From assembly GCF_008630635.1 (NCBI RefSeq), contig NZ_CP043869.1:992001-1056000 (forward strand): DNA of 64,000 bases, read 5' to 3'. The translations under genes were made by a program, and so were the position numbers. Below the pieces are notes generated by a model that was not told the DNA's origin, ran no database searches, and was given only the letters and a program-made list of their open reading frames with translations. Source of the DNA: Neptunomonas concharum (GTDB lineage: Bacteria > Pseudomonadota > Gammaproteobacteria > Pseudomonadales > Balneatricaceae). Shown here in pieces: positions 18,082-27,915 of the stretch (the stretch's first letter is position 1; each line of letters starts with the position of its first letter).

Positions 18082-20832
18082 TTGAATAAATTCTTTCGTA
18101 ATTTGCCTGTGCGTCATAAGCTTTCTGCGATTGTGATGCTGACCACGTTAGTGGTGTTGATTCTTTCCTATACAGTTTTTATTGTAAATTTTTGGCTCAA
18201 TAGTCGAGATCAGTTAGTGCAATCCGTGCACTCATTAACGAAGGCTGTCAGTATCAATGCTTCGGCTACGCTGATCTTTGATGACAGCGTGACAGCCAAT
18301 GAGCTGTTAAATACGTTTAGTGCAAACAAAGATATTGTCTCTGCCGTGCTTACAGATCAGCAGGGAACATATTTTGCTCAGTATCAACAAGCAGATGAGA
18401 GCATCCCCCAGACACCTCTATCAGCAATCAATATAGAAAATTTTCAGACTGGTGAGCAGGATTGGTCTTATATCTTCACCGATGATTATCTAGATATACA
18501 CCAAATCATACGTGTTAATGAGCGCACCGTTGGGAATTTGATGGTCAGAGTGAGTTTGTCCAGCTACAAAATGATGGTAACAAATTGGCTGATTTTTGGC
18601 TCTGTTGCTCTTTTGATGGTTCTTTTTGTCGGTTATCTAATCTCTAGTCGTTTACAGAAGGTAATCATAAATCCTATTGAGCGCCTTGTTAGTGCGATGC
18701 GGGTGATCTCGGAGAAAAGTGACTACTCCCGTCGGGTCTCCTATGATTCAAAAGATGAATTTGGCGTCATGGTAACCGGTTTCAATACCATGTTAGGGCA
18801 AATTGAAGTACGTGATGATCAACTAAAGCATGCTCGTGATATTGCTGAAGAAGCTAATCTTGCAAAATCCCGTTTCTTGGCAACGATGAGCCATGAAATA
18901 CGCACGCCTATGAATGGTGTGTTGGGGATGGCTGAGTTGTTGCTTGGTACCTCATTGTCTGAGGAGCAGAGACGTTATGCAGAAACAATTCACAAATCTG
19001 GTGGTTCGCTATTAAACATCATTAATGACATTCTCGATTACTCCAAAATTGAAGCAGGTCAGTTAAAACTCGAGACGATTCATTTTGATCTTTATGAACA
19101 GATTGAACAAGTCGTTCAGTTGTTAGGTGAAGTGGCCAGTGCTAAAGGTGTTTCATTATCCAGTCGTTATGATTCACGTTTCTGCGGTCGAATGACCGGA
19201 GATCCAATCCGCTTCCGGCAAGTGCTTTTAAACTTAGTAGGTAACGCCATCAAGTTTACTCACAAAGGTCGAGTCGATATAGGTGTATCCGGAAGCTTTT
19301 CGGGTGAGACCCCGTTCTTGCGTATCGAAGTTAAGGATACCGGACCTGGTATTACAGAAGATGCTCAAAAGCGTATCTTCGAATCTTTTTCCCAAGCGGA
19401 TTCATCGATCACAAGAAAGTACGGGGGTACCGGATTGGGGCTGGCAATTTGTCAGCAGCTCGTAGAATTAATGGGGGGGGAAATTGGTGTTAATAGTGTT
19501 TTAGGTGCAGGTTCAACCTTCTGGTTTGAGTTACCTTTGCATGTGGATGACTTACAGCATGGTGTGAGTGGGAAAACACTGCTTGGGGGATACCGTGTGC
19601 TCATTATTGAGGACGGTTTGCTTGAATATGGTTCTATTCGAGAATTGTTGGCCAGTTGGGATGTATATACCGATATTGCGAGTAGCTTACAATTAGCGGA
19701 GCGCCAGATTATTAACGCTGCAGCGAGAGGCAAAGGTTTTGATGTAGTTATGTTGCCTTTCTCACAAAAAGATAGGGACACCAGCCGTTTTATCCACTCT
19801 TTGAACCATCGTATTGGTGTGACAGGGTTAAAGTTTTCAGTTGTATCCTCAACAGCCTTGCCAGATACCACTTGGTTGCCTGAAAACGCCAAGCTACTTC
19901 AACGGCAAGGAGATACAATACTCCCTTCCTTATTGCTTGATAATTTAGCCAGTTTATTAACGGATGGCGAAGAAAGCTCCTTTGAAAAATTACTGCCTGA
20001 AGCTGAGGCCCTAGGTGAGTTGCGAGGGCATATTTTATTGGTAGAAGATAATGCGGTGAATCAACAAGTTGCGCTTGGGCTGCTACGTTTAATTGGCTGC
20101 TCTGCGGATGTTGCTGCAAATGGCATTGAAGCCATAGAAAAGTGGCAAAAGAGTCGCTATAACCTAATCTTAATGGATATAGAGATGCCCGTTATGGATG
20201 GGATTACCGCAACAGCAACGATTCGAGAGCAAGAGATCGCTAATCAGCTGCCTTACACACCCATCGTAGCTGTTACAGCAAATGCTATGGATGGTGATCG
20301 AGAGCTATATTTAAGCAACGGTATGGATGATTATTTAAGTAAGCCTTTTAGTCGGAAAGGGCTGTACCAGATGCTGTTACGCTGGCTTGATGAGGACAAT
20401 AGCCAGAGTGATGAAGAACCTGAAGTGCTGTTTTCGCAAATGTCAGAAACTGAAGCTAAGCAGCCGCTCAAACCTGCAACCTTCAGCGAAAAAGAAGTTG
20501 ATGTTGCTTTGTTGGAAAGTTTATCTGAGCTACAGGATGAAAATGGCTTGCCGTTACTCAACTCTTTAGTCTCTACCTATGCAGATAATGGACTGGAAAT
20601 ACTGACGGCTTTAGAAGCGGCTATTACAAATAATGATATCGAAGAAGTTAGGCGTTTATCTCATGCTATGAAGTCTAGTTCCGGCAATTTGGGGCTACTG
20701 ATTGTGAGCTCGATTAGTCGAGAAATGGAATTAGGATGCCGGGAGTCCAGAACCGAAGATCTTGCTAACCAATACCAACAACTGGTAGCGGCTAATGCAA
20801 GAGCCGAGCAGCAGTTACGGGAGTTGATGTAA
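18082..20832 (+). CDS. hybrid sensor histidine kinase (CHASE8-like, HAMP, HisKA, HATPase, REC, Hpt)
   Basis: This 916-residue kinase starts at TTG 18082 with GGA 7 bases upstream; the nearby ATG at 18075 runs into a stop. Domains in order: TM1 (13-36), a periplasmic CHASE8-like region (37-168, with LTKAVSINASATLIFDDS), TM2 (171-192), HAMP (193-245), HisKA with phospho-acceptor His271 in MSHEIRTPMNG, an ATPase domain (N box NLVGNAIKFTH; GTGLGLAIC), a degenerate receiver-like segment (515-630), a full receiver with Asp699 (LILMDIEMPVMDG) and an Hpt domain with His861 (LSHAMKSSSGNLG). All phosphorelay residues are intact. CHASE8 is the sensor type of YfiN, the known YfiR partner. Confidence 0.93.
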   Translation: MNKFFRNLPVRHKLSAIVMLTTLVVLILSYTVFIVNFWLNSRDQLVQSVHSLTKAVSINASATLIFDDSVTANELLNTFSANKDIVSAVLTDQQGTYFAQYQQADESIPQTPLSAINIENFQTGEQDWSYIFTDDYLDIHQIIRVNERTVGNLMVRVSLSSYKMMVTNWLIFGSVALLMVLFVGYLISSRLQKVIINPIERLVSAMRVISEKSDYSRRVSYDSKDEFGVMVTGFNTMLGQIEVRDDQLKHARDIAEEANLAKSRFLATMSHEIRTPMNGVLGMAELLLGTSLSEEQRRYAETIHKSGGSLLNIINDILDYSKIEAGQLKLETIHFDLYEQIEQVVQLLGEVASAKGVSLSSRYDSRFCGRMTGDPIRFRQVLLNLVGNAIKFTHKGRVDIGVSGSFSGETPFLRIEVKDTGPGITEDAQKRIFESFSQADSSITRKYGGTGLGLAICQQLVELMGGEIGVNSVLGAGSTFWFELPLHVDDLQHGVSGKTLLGGYRVLIIEDGLLEYGSIRELLASWDVYTDIASSLQLAERQIINAAARGKGFDVVMLPFSQKDRDTSRFIHSLNHRIGVTGLKFSVVSSTALPDTTWLPENAKLLQRQGDTILPSLLLDNLASLLTDGEESSFEKLLPEAEALGELRGHILLVEDNAVNQQVALGLLRLIGCSADVAANGIEAIEKWQKSRYNLILMDIEMPVMDGITATATIREQEIANQLPYTPIVAVTANAMDGDRELYLSNGMDDYLSKPFSRKGLYQMLLRWLDEDNSQSDEEPEVLFSQMSETEAKQPLKPATFSEKEVDVALLESLSELQDENGLPLLNSLVSTYADNGLEILTALEAAITNNDIEEVRRLSHAMKSSSGNLGLLIVSSISREMELGCRESRTEDLANQYQQLVAANARAEQQLRELM

Positions 20833-20833
20833 C

Positions 20834-22957
20834 TTGATAGAAAAAGCAGTACAAGATATATCACACAACAAAACTATTTTAGTGGTTGATGATGATGCCA
20901 CCATTAGAATGGTTGCCGCAGCACATCTAAGGCAGCAGGGTTACACAGTCGCGACTGCGGAGAATGGAGCACGATTGCTCGAGATGTTTCCTGTGGTAAG
21001 ACCTGACCTGATTATGCTGGATGTTGATATGCCAGTGATGAACGGGTTTGACGCATGTCGCAAGTTACGTCGGATGCGAGAGGGTGAAAACGTCCCCGTA
21101 TTAATGATTACGGGGCTAGAAGGTGATAGTTCGATTGAAGAGTCCTATCAGGTTGGGGCCACGGACTTTATTGCTAAGCCGATTAACTGGACTTTGCTTA
21201 AACAGCGGTTACGCTTCATGCTTCGAGCGGTAGAAGCGATGACCTCTTTGGTTGAAAGCGAGGCACGACTTGCTAAAGCACAATCGATTGCTCGTTTAGG
21301 TTATTGGCGTTGGGATTTAGTCAATAAAAATTTCTCTGTTTCCCCAGAGCTACAGTCAATACTTAAGATACCTTCAGAAGGCGTGGAATCCCCCCTGTTT
21401 TTGGCTCAGTATTTAGCGCAAGATGATCAGAAGCGAATCATGCAGATTCTCATGCGCGCGTCTGATGACCCAAGTCTATTACCCCGAGACTTTGAGGTGA
21501 CATACAGTAAGAATGCCGACGAGGAGGGGGTCGTGCGCGTTCAGTCGGAGCTTGATAGAAATGAGAACGGTACGATTATTGCCATTCAGGGAACGCTGCA
21601 AGATATTACCGAGAAGAGATCTGCGGAGCGAAAAATTCAGTTCTTATCTCGATACGACTCGCTGACAGGACTACAAAATCGAGAGTCTTTCTCGCGTGCT
21701 CTTGATAGTATGATCCATGAATGCGTTCGGGGAGCAGGGTGTACAACGCTCTTTTTGATAGATATTGACCGGTTTGTTCGCATCAACGATATTTTTGGTT
21801 ATATGACCGGTAATGCGGTATTGGATGTCATAGGGCAGCGTTTACGTGAGTTTGCTGATACATTAGGCACTCGAGTGAGGGATCTACGTAGTGAAGTCAG
21901 CCGTTGGGGAAGTGATACGTTTGCACTGGCTCTGTGCAGCACGGTTGCCCAGAATCGCCATCATGAACTTGCCTCTGAGTTACTAGAATTTATCAGTAAG
22001 CCTTGTCAGGCCAACGGCCATGAAATCTCTTTTACTGCCAGTATCGGTTATGCTCGGGTGGCTGAAAGCGGGCCGGACCTTGAACTTCTGGTGCGTAATG
22101 CCGAGAATGCGATTCGACATGCTAAACGCCAAGGAAGAAACATGTACCGTTGTTATGATCCGAGTATGAGTGAAACAACGGAAAGACGTATGCTGCTTGA
22201 AGGTGAACTACGCCGTGCGCTTTCGAATAATCAATTGACCCTCCATTATCAGCCCCGTGTTCATGCATTGAAACGCCATATTATTGGTGCAGAAGCTCTG
22301 CTTAGATGGAAGCACCCTATACTTGGAGATGTTTCACCGGTTGAGTTTATTCCTTTAATGGAGGAGCTAGGGCTCATTCATGAAGTAGGGGCCTGGGTAC
22401 TGGAGCAAGCATGCCAACAACTTAGAAAATGGCATCAATTAGGCCATGAGGAGCTGTTGGTATCCATAAACTACAGTGCAGTACAATTCAGAGATACGCG
22501 TCTCGCCGCTGAAATTCAGGAAGTTATTCAGCGAATAGGCGTTACGCCTGATAAAGTAGAAGTTGAGTTGACTGAAAGCGCGATCATGGAAGATGCCGGT
22601 CAGACAGAGTCTACACTCATTCAATTAAAGTCCCTAGGTTTGCGTATCGCCGTAGATGACTTTGGAACGGGCTACTCTTCCTTGGGTTACCTAAGACGTT
22701 TTCCTTTAGATACCTTGAAAATTGACCGTACTTTTATCCGAGACTTACCTAATAACGCCGATGATTGCTCATTGACGGCAGCTATTATTGCAATGGCCGA
22801 GTCATTAAATTTGAGCGTAGTTGCTGAGGGGGTCGAGTATGAGGCTCAAGCTGCTTTCCTTATAGAGAAGCGGTGTGATGAGTTTCAAGGTTTCTTATTT
22901 TCGCGGCCAGTTGAAGCTGACGTGTTTTTAGCGCTTGTTGAGAGTCAAATCGTCTAG
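20834..22957 (+). CDS. REC-PAS-GGDEF(degenerate)-EAL c-di-GMP phosphodiesterase
   Basis: The 707-residue protein starts at TTG 20834, one base after the kinase stop. An N-terminal receiver has the phospho-acceptor Asp63 (LIMLDVDMPVMNG). A PAS-like region follows (140-265), then a GGDEF domain whose signature is GSDTF (359-363), which should abolish cyclase activity. The EAL domain keeps the catalytic set: EALLRW (487-492), INYSAVQF, the Glu in LTESAIMED, DDFGTGYSSLGYL and GFLFSRP. It is therefore likely a c-di-GMP phosphodiesterase controlled by phosphorylation from the upstream kinase's Hpt domain. The kinase link is inferred from position. Confidence 0.92.
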   Translation: MIEKAVQDISHNKTILVVDDDATIRMVAAAHLRQQGYTVATAENGARLLEMFPVVRPDLIMLDVDMPVMNGFDACRKLRRMREGENVPVLMITGLEGDSSIEESYQVGATDFIAKPINWTLLKQRLRFMLRAVEAMTSLVESEARLAKAQSIARLGYWRWDLVNKNFSVSPELQSILKIPSEGVESPLFLAQYLAQDDQKRIMQILMRASDDPSLLPRDFEVTYSKNADEEGVVRVQSELDRNENGTIIAIQGTLQDITEKRSAERKIQFLSRYDSLTGLQNRESFSRALDSMIHECVRGAGCTTLFLIDIDRFVRINDIFGYMTGNAVLDVIGQRLREFADTLGTRVRDLRSEVSRWGSDTFALALCSTVAQNRHHELASELLEFISKPCQANGHEISFTASIGYARVAESGPDLELLVRNAENAIRHAKRQGRNMYRCYDPSMSETTERRMLLEGELRRALSNNQLTLHYQPRVHALKRHIIGAEALLRWKHPILGDVSPVEFIPLMEELGLIHEVGAWVLEQACQQLRKWHQLGHEELLVSINYSAVQFRDTRLAAEIQEVIQRIGVTPDKVEVELTESAIMEDAGQTESTLIQLKSLGLRIAVDDFGTGYSSLGYLRRFPLDTLKIDRTFIRDLPNNADDCSLTAAIIAMAESLNLSVVAEGVEYEAQAAFLIEKRCDEFQGFLFSRPVEADVFLALVESQIV

Positions 22958-23026
22958 TAACTTCATCCCTTATAGTCATTTGTGCTACATTAGCTAGCGC
23001 TGTTTTTATTGTTGAGAGTAGGATTT

Positions 23027-23506
23027 ATGCGAGTATTGATGCATTGGATAGCACCGGCCATTTTTCAGATGGCGTATTTTATTTTTCGCTCCCGACTTTT
23101 TCGGAACTCTCCTCGCCGGCATCAATGGTTGATGAAGATATTTCGATTTGCTGCGGATAATGGAAGTCGCAATGCGCTTTCTGTATACGGTCATCTTCTG
23201 CATTTTAGAGGAGAGGGTAAGGACAACCGTATTCAAGGAGCGATTTATTTAGAAAAAGCGGCGGCTAAGGGAGATATGAAAGCTCAATACCAGATGGGTA
23301 AAATCTACGAAGAAGGCTTTGAGCATTACTTCCAGCCATCCTATAAGCAAGCTTTACATTTTTATCGCTTAGCCGCTAATCAAGGTCATACGTTAGCTAT
23401 CAAGCGAATGCGTGACGTTTACCATCACGGCGAGCTGGATATGCTGCCTGATCCGGAAGAGGCGCAACGCTGGGCTGATAAACAGCCAGCGCTACCGGTA
23501 CTCTAG
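23027..23506 (+). CDS. Sel1-repeat protein
   Basis: Starting at the ATG at 23027 (GAGTAGGA immediately upstream) gives 159 residues. After a basic, aromatic N-terminus (MRVLMHWIAPAIFQMAYFIF, possibly a membrane anchor) come Sel1-like repeats: GSRNALSVYGHLL, AIYLEKAAAKGDMKAQYQMG and ALHFYRLAANQGHTLAI. Sel1 repeats form helical solenoids that bind proteins. No specific partner is known. Its stop codon directly abuts the stop codon of the convergent DUF4139 gene, with no spacer. Confidence 0.85.
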   Translation: MRVLMHWIAPAIFQMAYFIFRSRLFRNSPRRHQWLMKIFRFAADNGSRNALSVYGHLLHFRGEGKDNRIQGAIYLEKAAAKGDMKAQYQMGKIYEEGFEHYFQPSYKQALHFYRLAANQGHTLAIKRMRDVYHHGELDMLPDPEEAQRWADKQPALPVL

Positions 23507-24916
23507 CTACTTTTGCTTTGTTAAACGTACCCTCATCGTCAGTAACCCTTCGCTATTACCGGGAACGTTAATTCGCCATTTTGCCGAACCTGCACTTTGC
23601 TCTAAAGGTTGCATTGTGCTGCTGATTAATTTCCATGGTTGCGAAAAGAGGCTGCTAATCTCCACGTCGCGACTCTTATTCGCACTGTTTTGGATACGTA
23701 GCTCATATTCTGCTACCGTCCCATCAAAGGCGGTCTGATAGTCGGTTTGGCGCCTCGAAATGGTTACATCAAAGGCCTTACCCATCGCTAACTCAACTTG
23801 TTCCCCGATGGCTGTCTGATTGATATGGGTACCGCCGGTATAGTGCAACTCTCCCTTTTTATCGGGAGAAAAGAACCTTACTTGGCCAGAAGGTAATGGG
23901 CTACCCAAACCATGGTGTAGATTATTGGTAAAGCGAATGAAAGATTCAGGTTTTACTTTCTGGGTTTGATTATCAATGCCTGCATGAATATAAAAACTGT
24001 ATCTTTGTAGGGACTCAACTTTTACTTTATCCGCATGAAGTAAGGGCACTTGTGTTCGTTGTTGGTCCTGAAGTGTTACAGTGTCTTTGAGTGTATAGAG
24101 TTGGTAGTCATTGATCGTTTCAGGTAGCGGTGCTGAGCCTTCGTCTGCTCGTGCAGCAGCCATCATAACTTCTTTAGCTCGATAGCGAGGGTTTTCAGTT
24201 TTGTACACATCACCAGCAAGTAGATTTACCCGTGCATTGTGTAGTGGCGTACCTGTGTTGTTAATAAGTGATGCTAAGCCATCAACGACAAGCTCAGTAT
24301 TGCCTTCGTTTAGCGTCATTACATAGTCCATCTGCCAGCTGAGCCCTTGCGTCAGGTAACTGAGTTTCGCTTGAGCGGGTTCTGGCGTGCCTTGGCTGCG
24401 AAATGTCAGACTGGGCTTTAACAGCAGATTGTCAGGTCTGGTGGGAAAAATAATTCGCCAGTCGGATGAATATAGAGGAACGGATTCTACTTGCGTTCCG
24501 TTTTCCACAAGAGCAGTATTACCATCTACATTTAGCAGCGTAACGTTTTGTCTTACTTCTTCGCCGTTTGGTTGTTGACGAGATAACGTCACGCTTTTAC
24601 CGATATAGTGCTGCAAAAGTGCGTGGTAATTTAATAAGGCATTATTTAGCGTCTGCTCTTTTACTAGCCCTGCATCTCTGATTTGCAAGGTTTCTGTTTG
24701 CATCTGGTTACTGACATCCCGAATGACGACGGTTTGATCTTCCTCTAGCGCGGGAAGCTGGCGAGTATCCTGAATAAGCCCTAAATTGTTTGTGTAAAGT
24801 GTTACGGCAAGGTCAGTCTGCTGCTCATGGGTGATCGTTAACGGTGCTGCTAAAGTCAGAGTCGGGGAGCTAAAGCAAGTGAGTACGGCAGCAGTCCGTA
24901 TGTATTTAAGTATCAT
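23507..24916 (-). CDS. DUF4139-family secreted protein
   Basis: The 469-residue protein has a signal peptide (1-23, ending TLAA-PL) followed by the N-terminal region LAVTLYTNNLGLIQDTRQL and the DUF4139 block LSYLTQGLSWQMDYVMTL near residue 185. The C-terminal half is beta-rich (RITVRRQ-type strands, EYELRIQNS). DUF4139 proteins resemble mucoidy-inhibitor MuiA proteins; their function in this group is unknown. It starts 11 bases after the pseudokinase/FGE-like gene, so the two form an operon and may act together at the envelope. Confidence 0.83.
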   Translation of the reverse strand: MILKYIRTAAVLTCFSSPTLTLAAPLTITHEQQTDLAVTLYTNNLGLIQDTRQLPALEEDQTVVIRDVSNQMQTETLQIRDAGLVKEQTLNNALLNYHALLQHYIGKSVTLSRQQPNGEEVRQNVTLLNVDGNTALVENGTQVESVPLYSSDWRIIFPTRPDNLLLKPSLTFRSQGTPEPAQAKLSYLTQGLSWQMDYVMTLNEGNTELVVDGLASLINNTGTPLHNARVNLLAGDVYKTENPRYRAKEVMMAAARADEGSAPLPETINDYQLYTLKDTVTLQDQQRTQVPLLHADKVKVESLQRYSFYIHAGIDNQTQKVKPESFIRFTNNLHHGLGSPLPSGQVRFFSPDKKGELHYTGGTHINQTAIGEQVELAMGKAFDVTISRRQTDYQTAFDGTVAEYELRIQNSANKSRDVEISSLFSQPWKLISSTMQPLEQSAGSAKWRINVPGNSEGLLTMRVRLTKQK

Positions 24917-24927
24917 AAAAGCTGTCC

Positions 24928-26898
24928 TTAATTTTTATCGTTTAAGTCTAGAGCTACGCGAAATCCCCAGGTATTTCTCGTGCTGGTGGGTGGGTGACGA
25001 TAACGGCTGGCCGAGCGCACAACTCTACCAATGTCAAACCATGACCCACCTCGCATGGCGCGGTACTCACATCCGGCTTGTAGGTATGCCTGGCCGTCTT
25101 TGGGGTAGTTTGCTAGTGTCTCTGTGTAGCAATCCTGAACCCACTCATCGACATTACCATTAAGGTCATTGAAACCCCATGGGTTCGCTAGAAGTGAGCC
25201 AACTGGTGCCGGTTTTTCCCCATCCCATAGGGTCCCACACCCATCACAGACTGCTTTCTGCGATGAAAGTTCATTTCCCCACCAATAGGCGGAGCTTGTG
25301 CCGGCTCTAGCTGCATATTCCCATTCGGCTTCGCTGGGTAGGCGGTAAGGTTGGCCGGTTTGCTCTCTTAGCCAGTTGGCGTAGTTATTGGCATCATTCC
25401 AACTTACATTGACTACAGGGAGCTGCCCGCGGCCCCAGCCATTGTCATTTGGGCGCTTGCGTTGGGTGGCTTCTGCGAAGCGGTCATATTGCTCAAATGT
25501 GACTTCATGCCGGGATAGGGCAAACGGTTTCTGGACATTGACCGTGATAACGGGTTTTTCGTTATCATCACCTTGGCGATTGATGTCTCCCATCTGAAAC
25601 TGTCCTGCGGGGAGCGAAATCATATCAGGGCCGAAGCCTCCAATACTGAGGGGGTCATGGAAAGCAACGAAATGGGTTGGCTCAGAAGCTGATGCCCGTT
25701 GTTGTACGCCCGAGGCCTGAAAAGGTGTAGACATAGCCAGTGTTTGTTCTTTGAGTTGGTTTATCTCTGCTTCCATTTGCAGGATTTGATTTGTTTGATC
25801 TTCGGAGGTTGCTTTCCACATGCTAGCCTGGTTCTTCCACTGCTCGATATGCCCGTTGAGCTGCTGCCGTTGATGGTCGGCTAATAGGAGACTGGCAAAG
25901 AAACCGACGGTGACGCCTGCAGCAAATAGAAAGCTGCCTACAAGCCAATAAAGGGTGGTTTTATCGCCGCTTTGGGGGGCTGATACATTCGCTATTTCGG
26001 CTGTAGCAGTATCCGCAGGTGATGGCTCTTCCTGGTTGGTAGTAGGTTCCGCTTGATGAAAGATAGCTTCAATGAGCGTTGCGCAATTTGGCTGTCGCTG
26101 TTCAGGTGTCGTGGTTAGGCCTTGTTGTAGGGCAAACCACTGTGACTTATTCATCTGAGTGGGAGCTTTTAGTTCTTTCTTGACACGTGCGGCTTCGTCG
26201 TCACTGATGGTGAAGGGGGGATTGCCTGTTAAGATTGCGTAACTAATACATGCAACCGAATAGATATCCGAAACTATTGGAAGCGGATTGGGGTGGAAAG
26301 CTTCAGGGGCTTGGTAAGCGGGATAGAGAAAAGCTGGTTCTAGCTGGAATGTTGTTTCCGCAAATAGTTCTCTTGGATCTAAAGGAAAAAGCTTAACGCC
26401 CGCTTGTCGATTAATATAGATAAGGTCGGGAGAAATAGCGCCGTGAGGGGTTCGGGTTTTTTGGTGAAAAAAATCGACTGCACTCGCTAATTGGTGAATC
26501 AATCCCCGTTGTTGGCCTTCTTTGAGCTTACTGATTTTTCGTTCGTGGATTAAGTTCGCTAATGTCAGCCCATCCAGCGCTTCGAATGCAAAAAATAGCA
26601 AGCCGCCTCGGTGTACAAAGTACCCATAGATCGACAGGATATGTTTATGCCTTAACCCCTTAGCGCGAATGATTTGCTTCTTAAAAGCAGCTAAGAGCCC
26701 TTTATGTTTTGTCAGCTCAGGGGCTATGACGATAAGGGATACAGGGGTGGGGCTGGATGTGCTGAGATCATCTGCTTGCCAGAGTTGGCCTAACGGATGA
26801 GGTGCACTGTTACCTTTTAATTTAAATCGATGATGCTCCGGACCTATGATGTTTGCATCATTGAGAGATAGGTAGAGTTGTTGCTGTAGGTTATCCAT
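24928..26898 (-). CDS. pseudokinase-transmembrane-FGE/SUMF1-like fusion protein
   Basis: The 656-residue protein has three parts. Residues 20-285 resemble a Ser/Thr protein kinase (FAFEALDGLTLANLI; YQAPEAF; SDIYSVACISYAILTGNPPF), but the catalytic HRD loop reads HGAISPDLIYIN, no DFG motif is seen, and the VAIK lysine is missing, so it is likely a pseudokinase. A membrane helix lies at about 317-340, then a coiled-coil. The C-terminal 220 residues fit the FGE-sulfatase/SUMF1 fold (SLPAGQFQMGD; YRLPSEAEWEYAARAG; MRGGSW; RNTWGFRVA) and should be periplasmic. The FGE active-site Cys pair is replaced (GGSWFDIGRVVRSASRYR). Function unknown. Confidence 0.87.
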   Translation of the reverse strand: MDNLQQQLYLSLNDANIIGPEHHRFKLKGNSAPHPLGQLWQADDLSTSSPTPVSLIVIAPELTKHKGLLAAFKKQIIRAKGLRHKHILSIYGYFVHRGGLLFFAFEALDGLTLANLIHERKISKLKEGQQRGLIHQLASAVDFFHQKTRTPHGAISPDLIYINRQAGVKLFPLDPRELFAETTFQLEPAFLYPAYQAPEAFHPNPLPIVSDIYSVACISYAILTGNPPFTISDDEAARVKKELKAPTQMNKSQWFALQQGLTTTPEQRQPNCATLIEAIFHQAEPTTNQEEPSPADTATAEIANVSAPQSGDKTTLYWLVGSFLFAAGVTVGFFASLLLADHQRQQLNGHIEQWKNQASMWKATSEDQTNQILQMEAEINQLKEQTLAMSTPFQASGVQQRASASEPTHFVAFHDPLSIGGFGPDMISLPAGQFQMGDINRQGDDNEKPVITVNVQKPFALSRHEVTFEQYDRFAEATQRKRPNDNGWGRGQLPVVNVSWNDANNYANWLREQTGQPYRLPSEAEWEYAARAGTSSAYWWGNELSSQKAVCDGCGTLWDGEKPAPVGSLLANPWGFNDLNGNVDEWVQDCYTETLANYPKDGQAYLQAGCEYRAMRGGSWFDIGRVVRSASRYRHPPTSTRNTWGFRVALDLNDKN

Positions 26899-26974
26899 TG
26901 CCCATGCCTGACTATTAAACTTCGTTAATAATAGACAAGGATGGACAATGTTTTAAGTAAAATCAGACGCTTAT

Positions 26975-27853
<879 letters not shown>

Positions 27854-27915
27854 TTATAGAGGAAAGATGAGCGCAAGGGCGATATATTAGCCATTAAGGG
27901 CTGGAGTGGATGAGT

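Noticed and set aside
24928-26898. Active Ser/Thr kinase or formylglycine-generating enzyme
   Set aside because: The catalytic residues of both activities are replaced.
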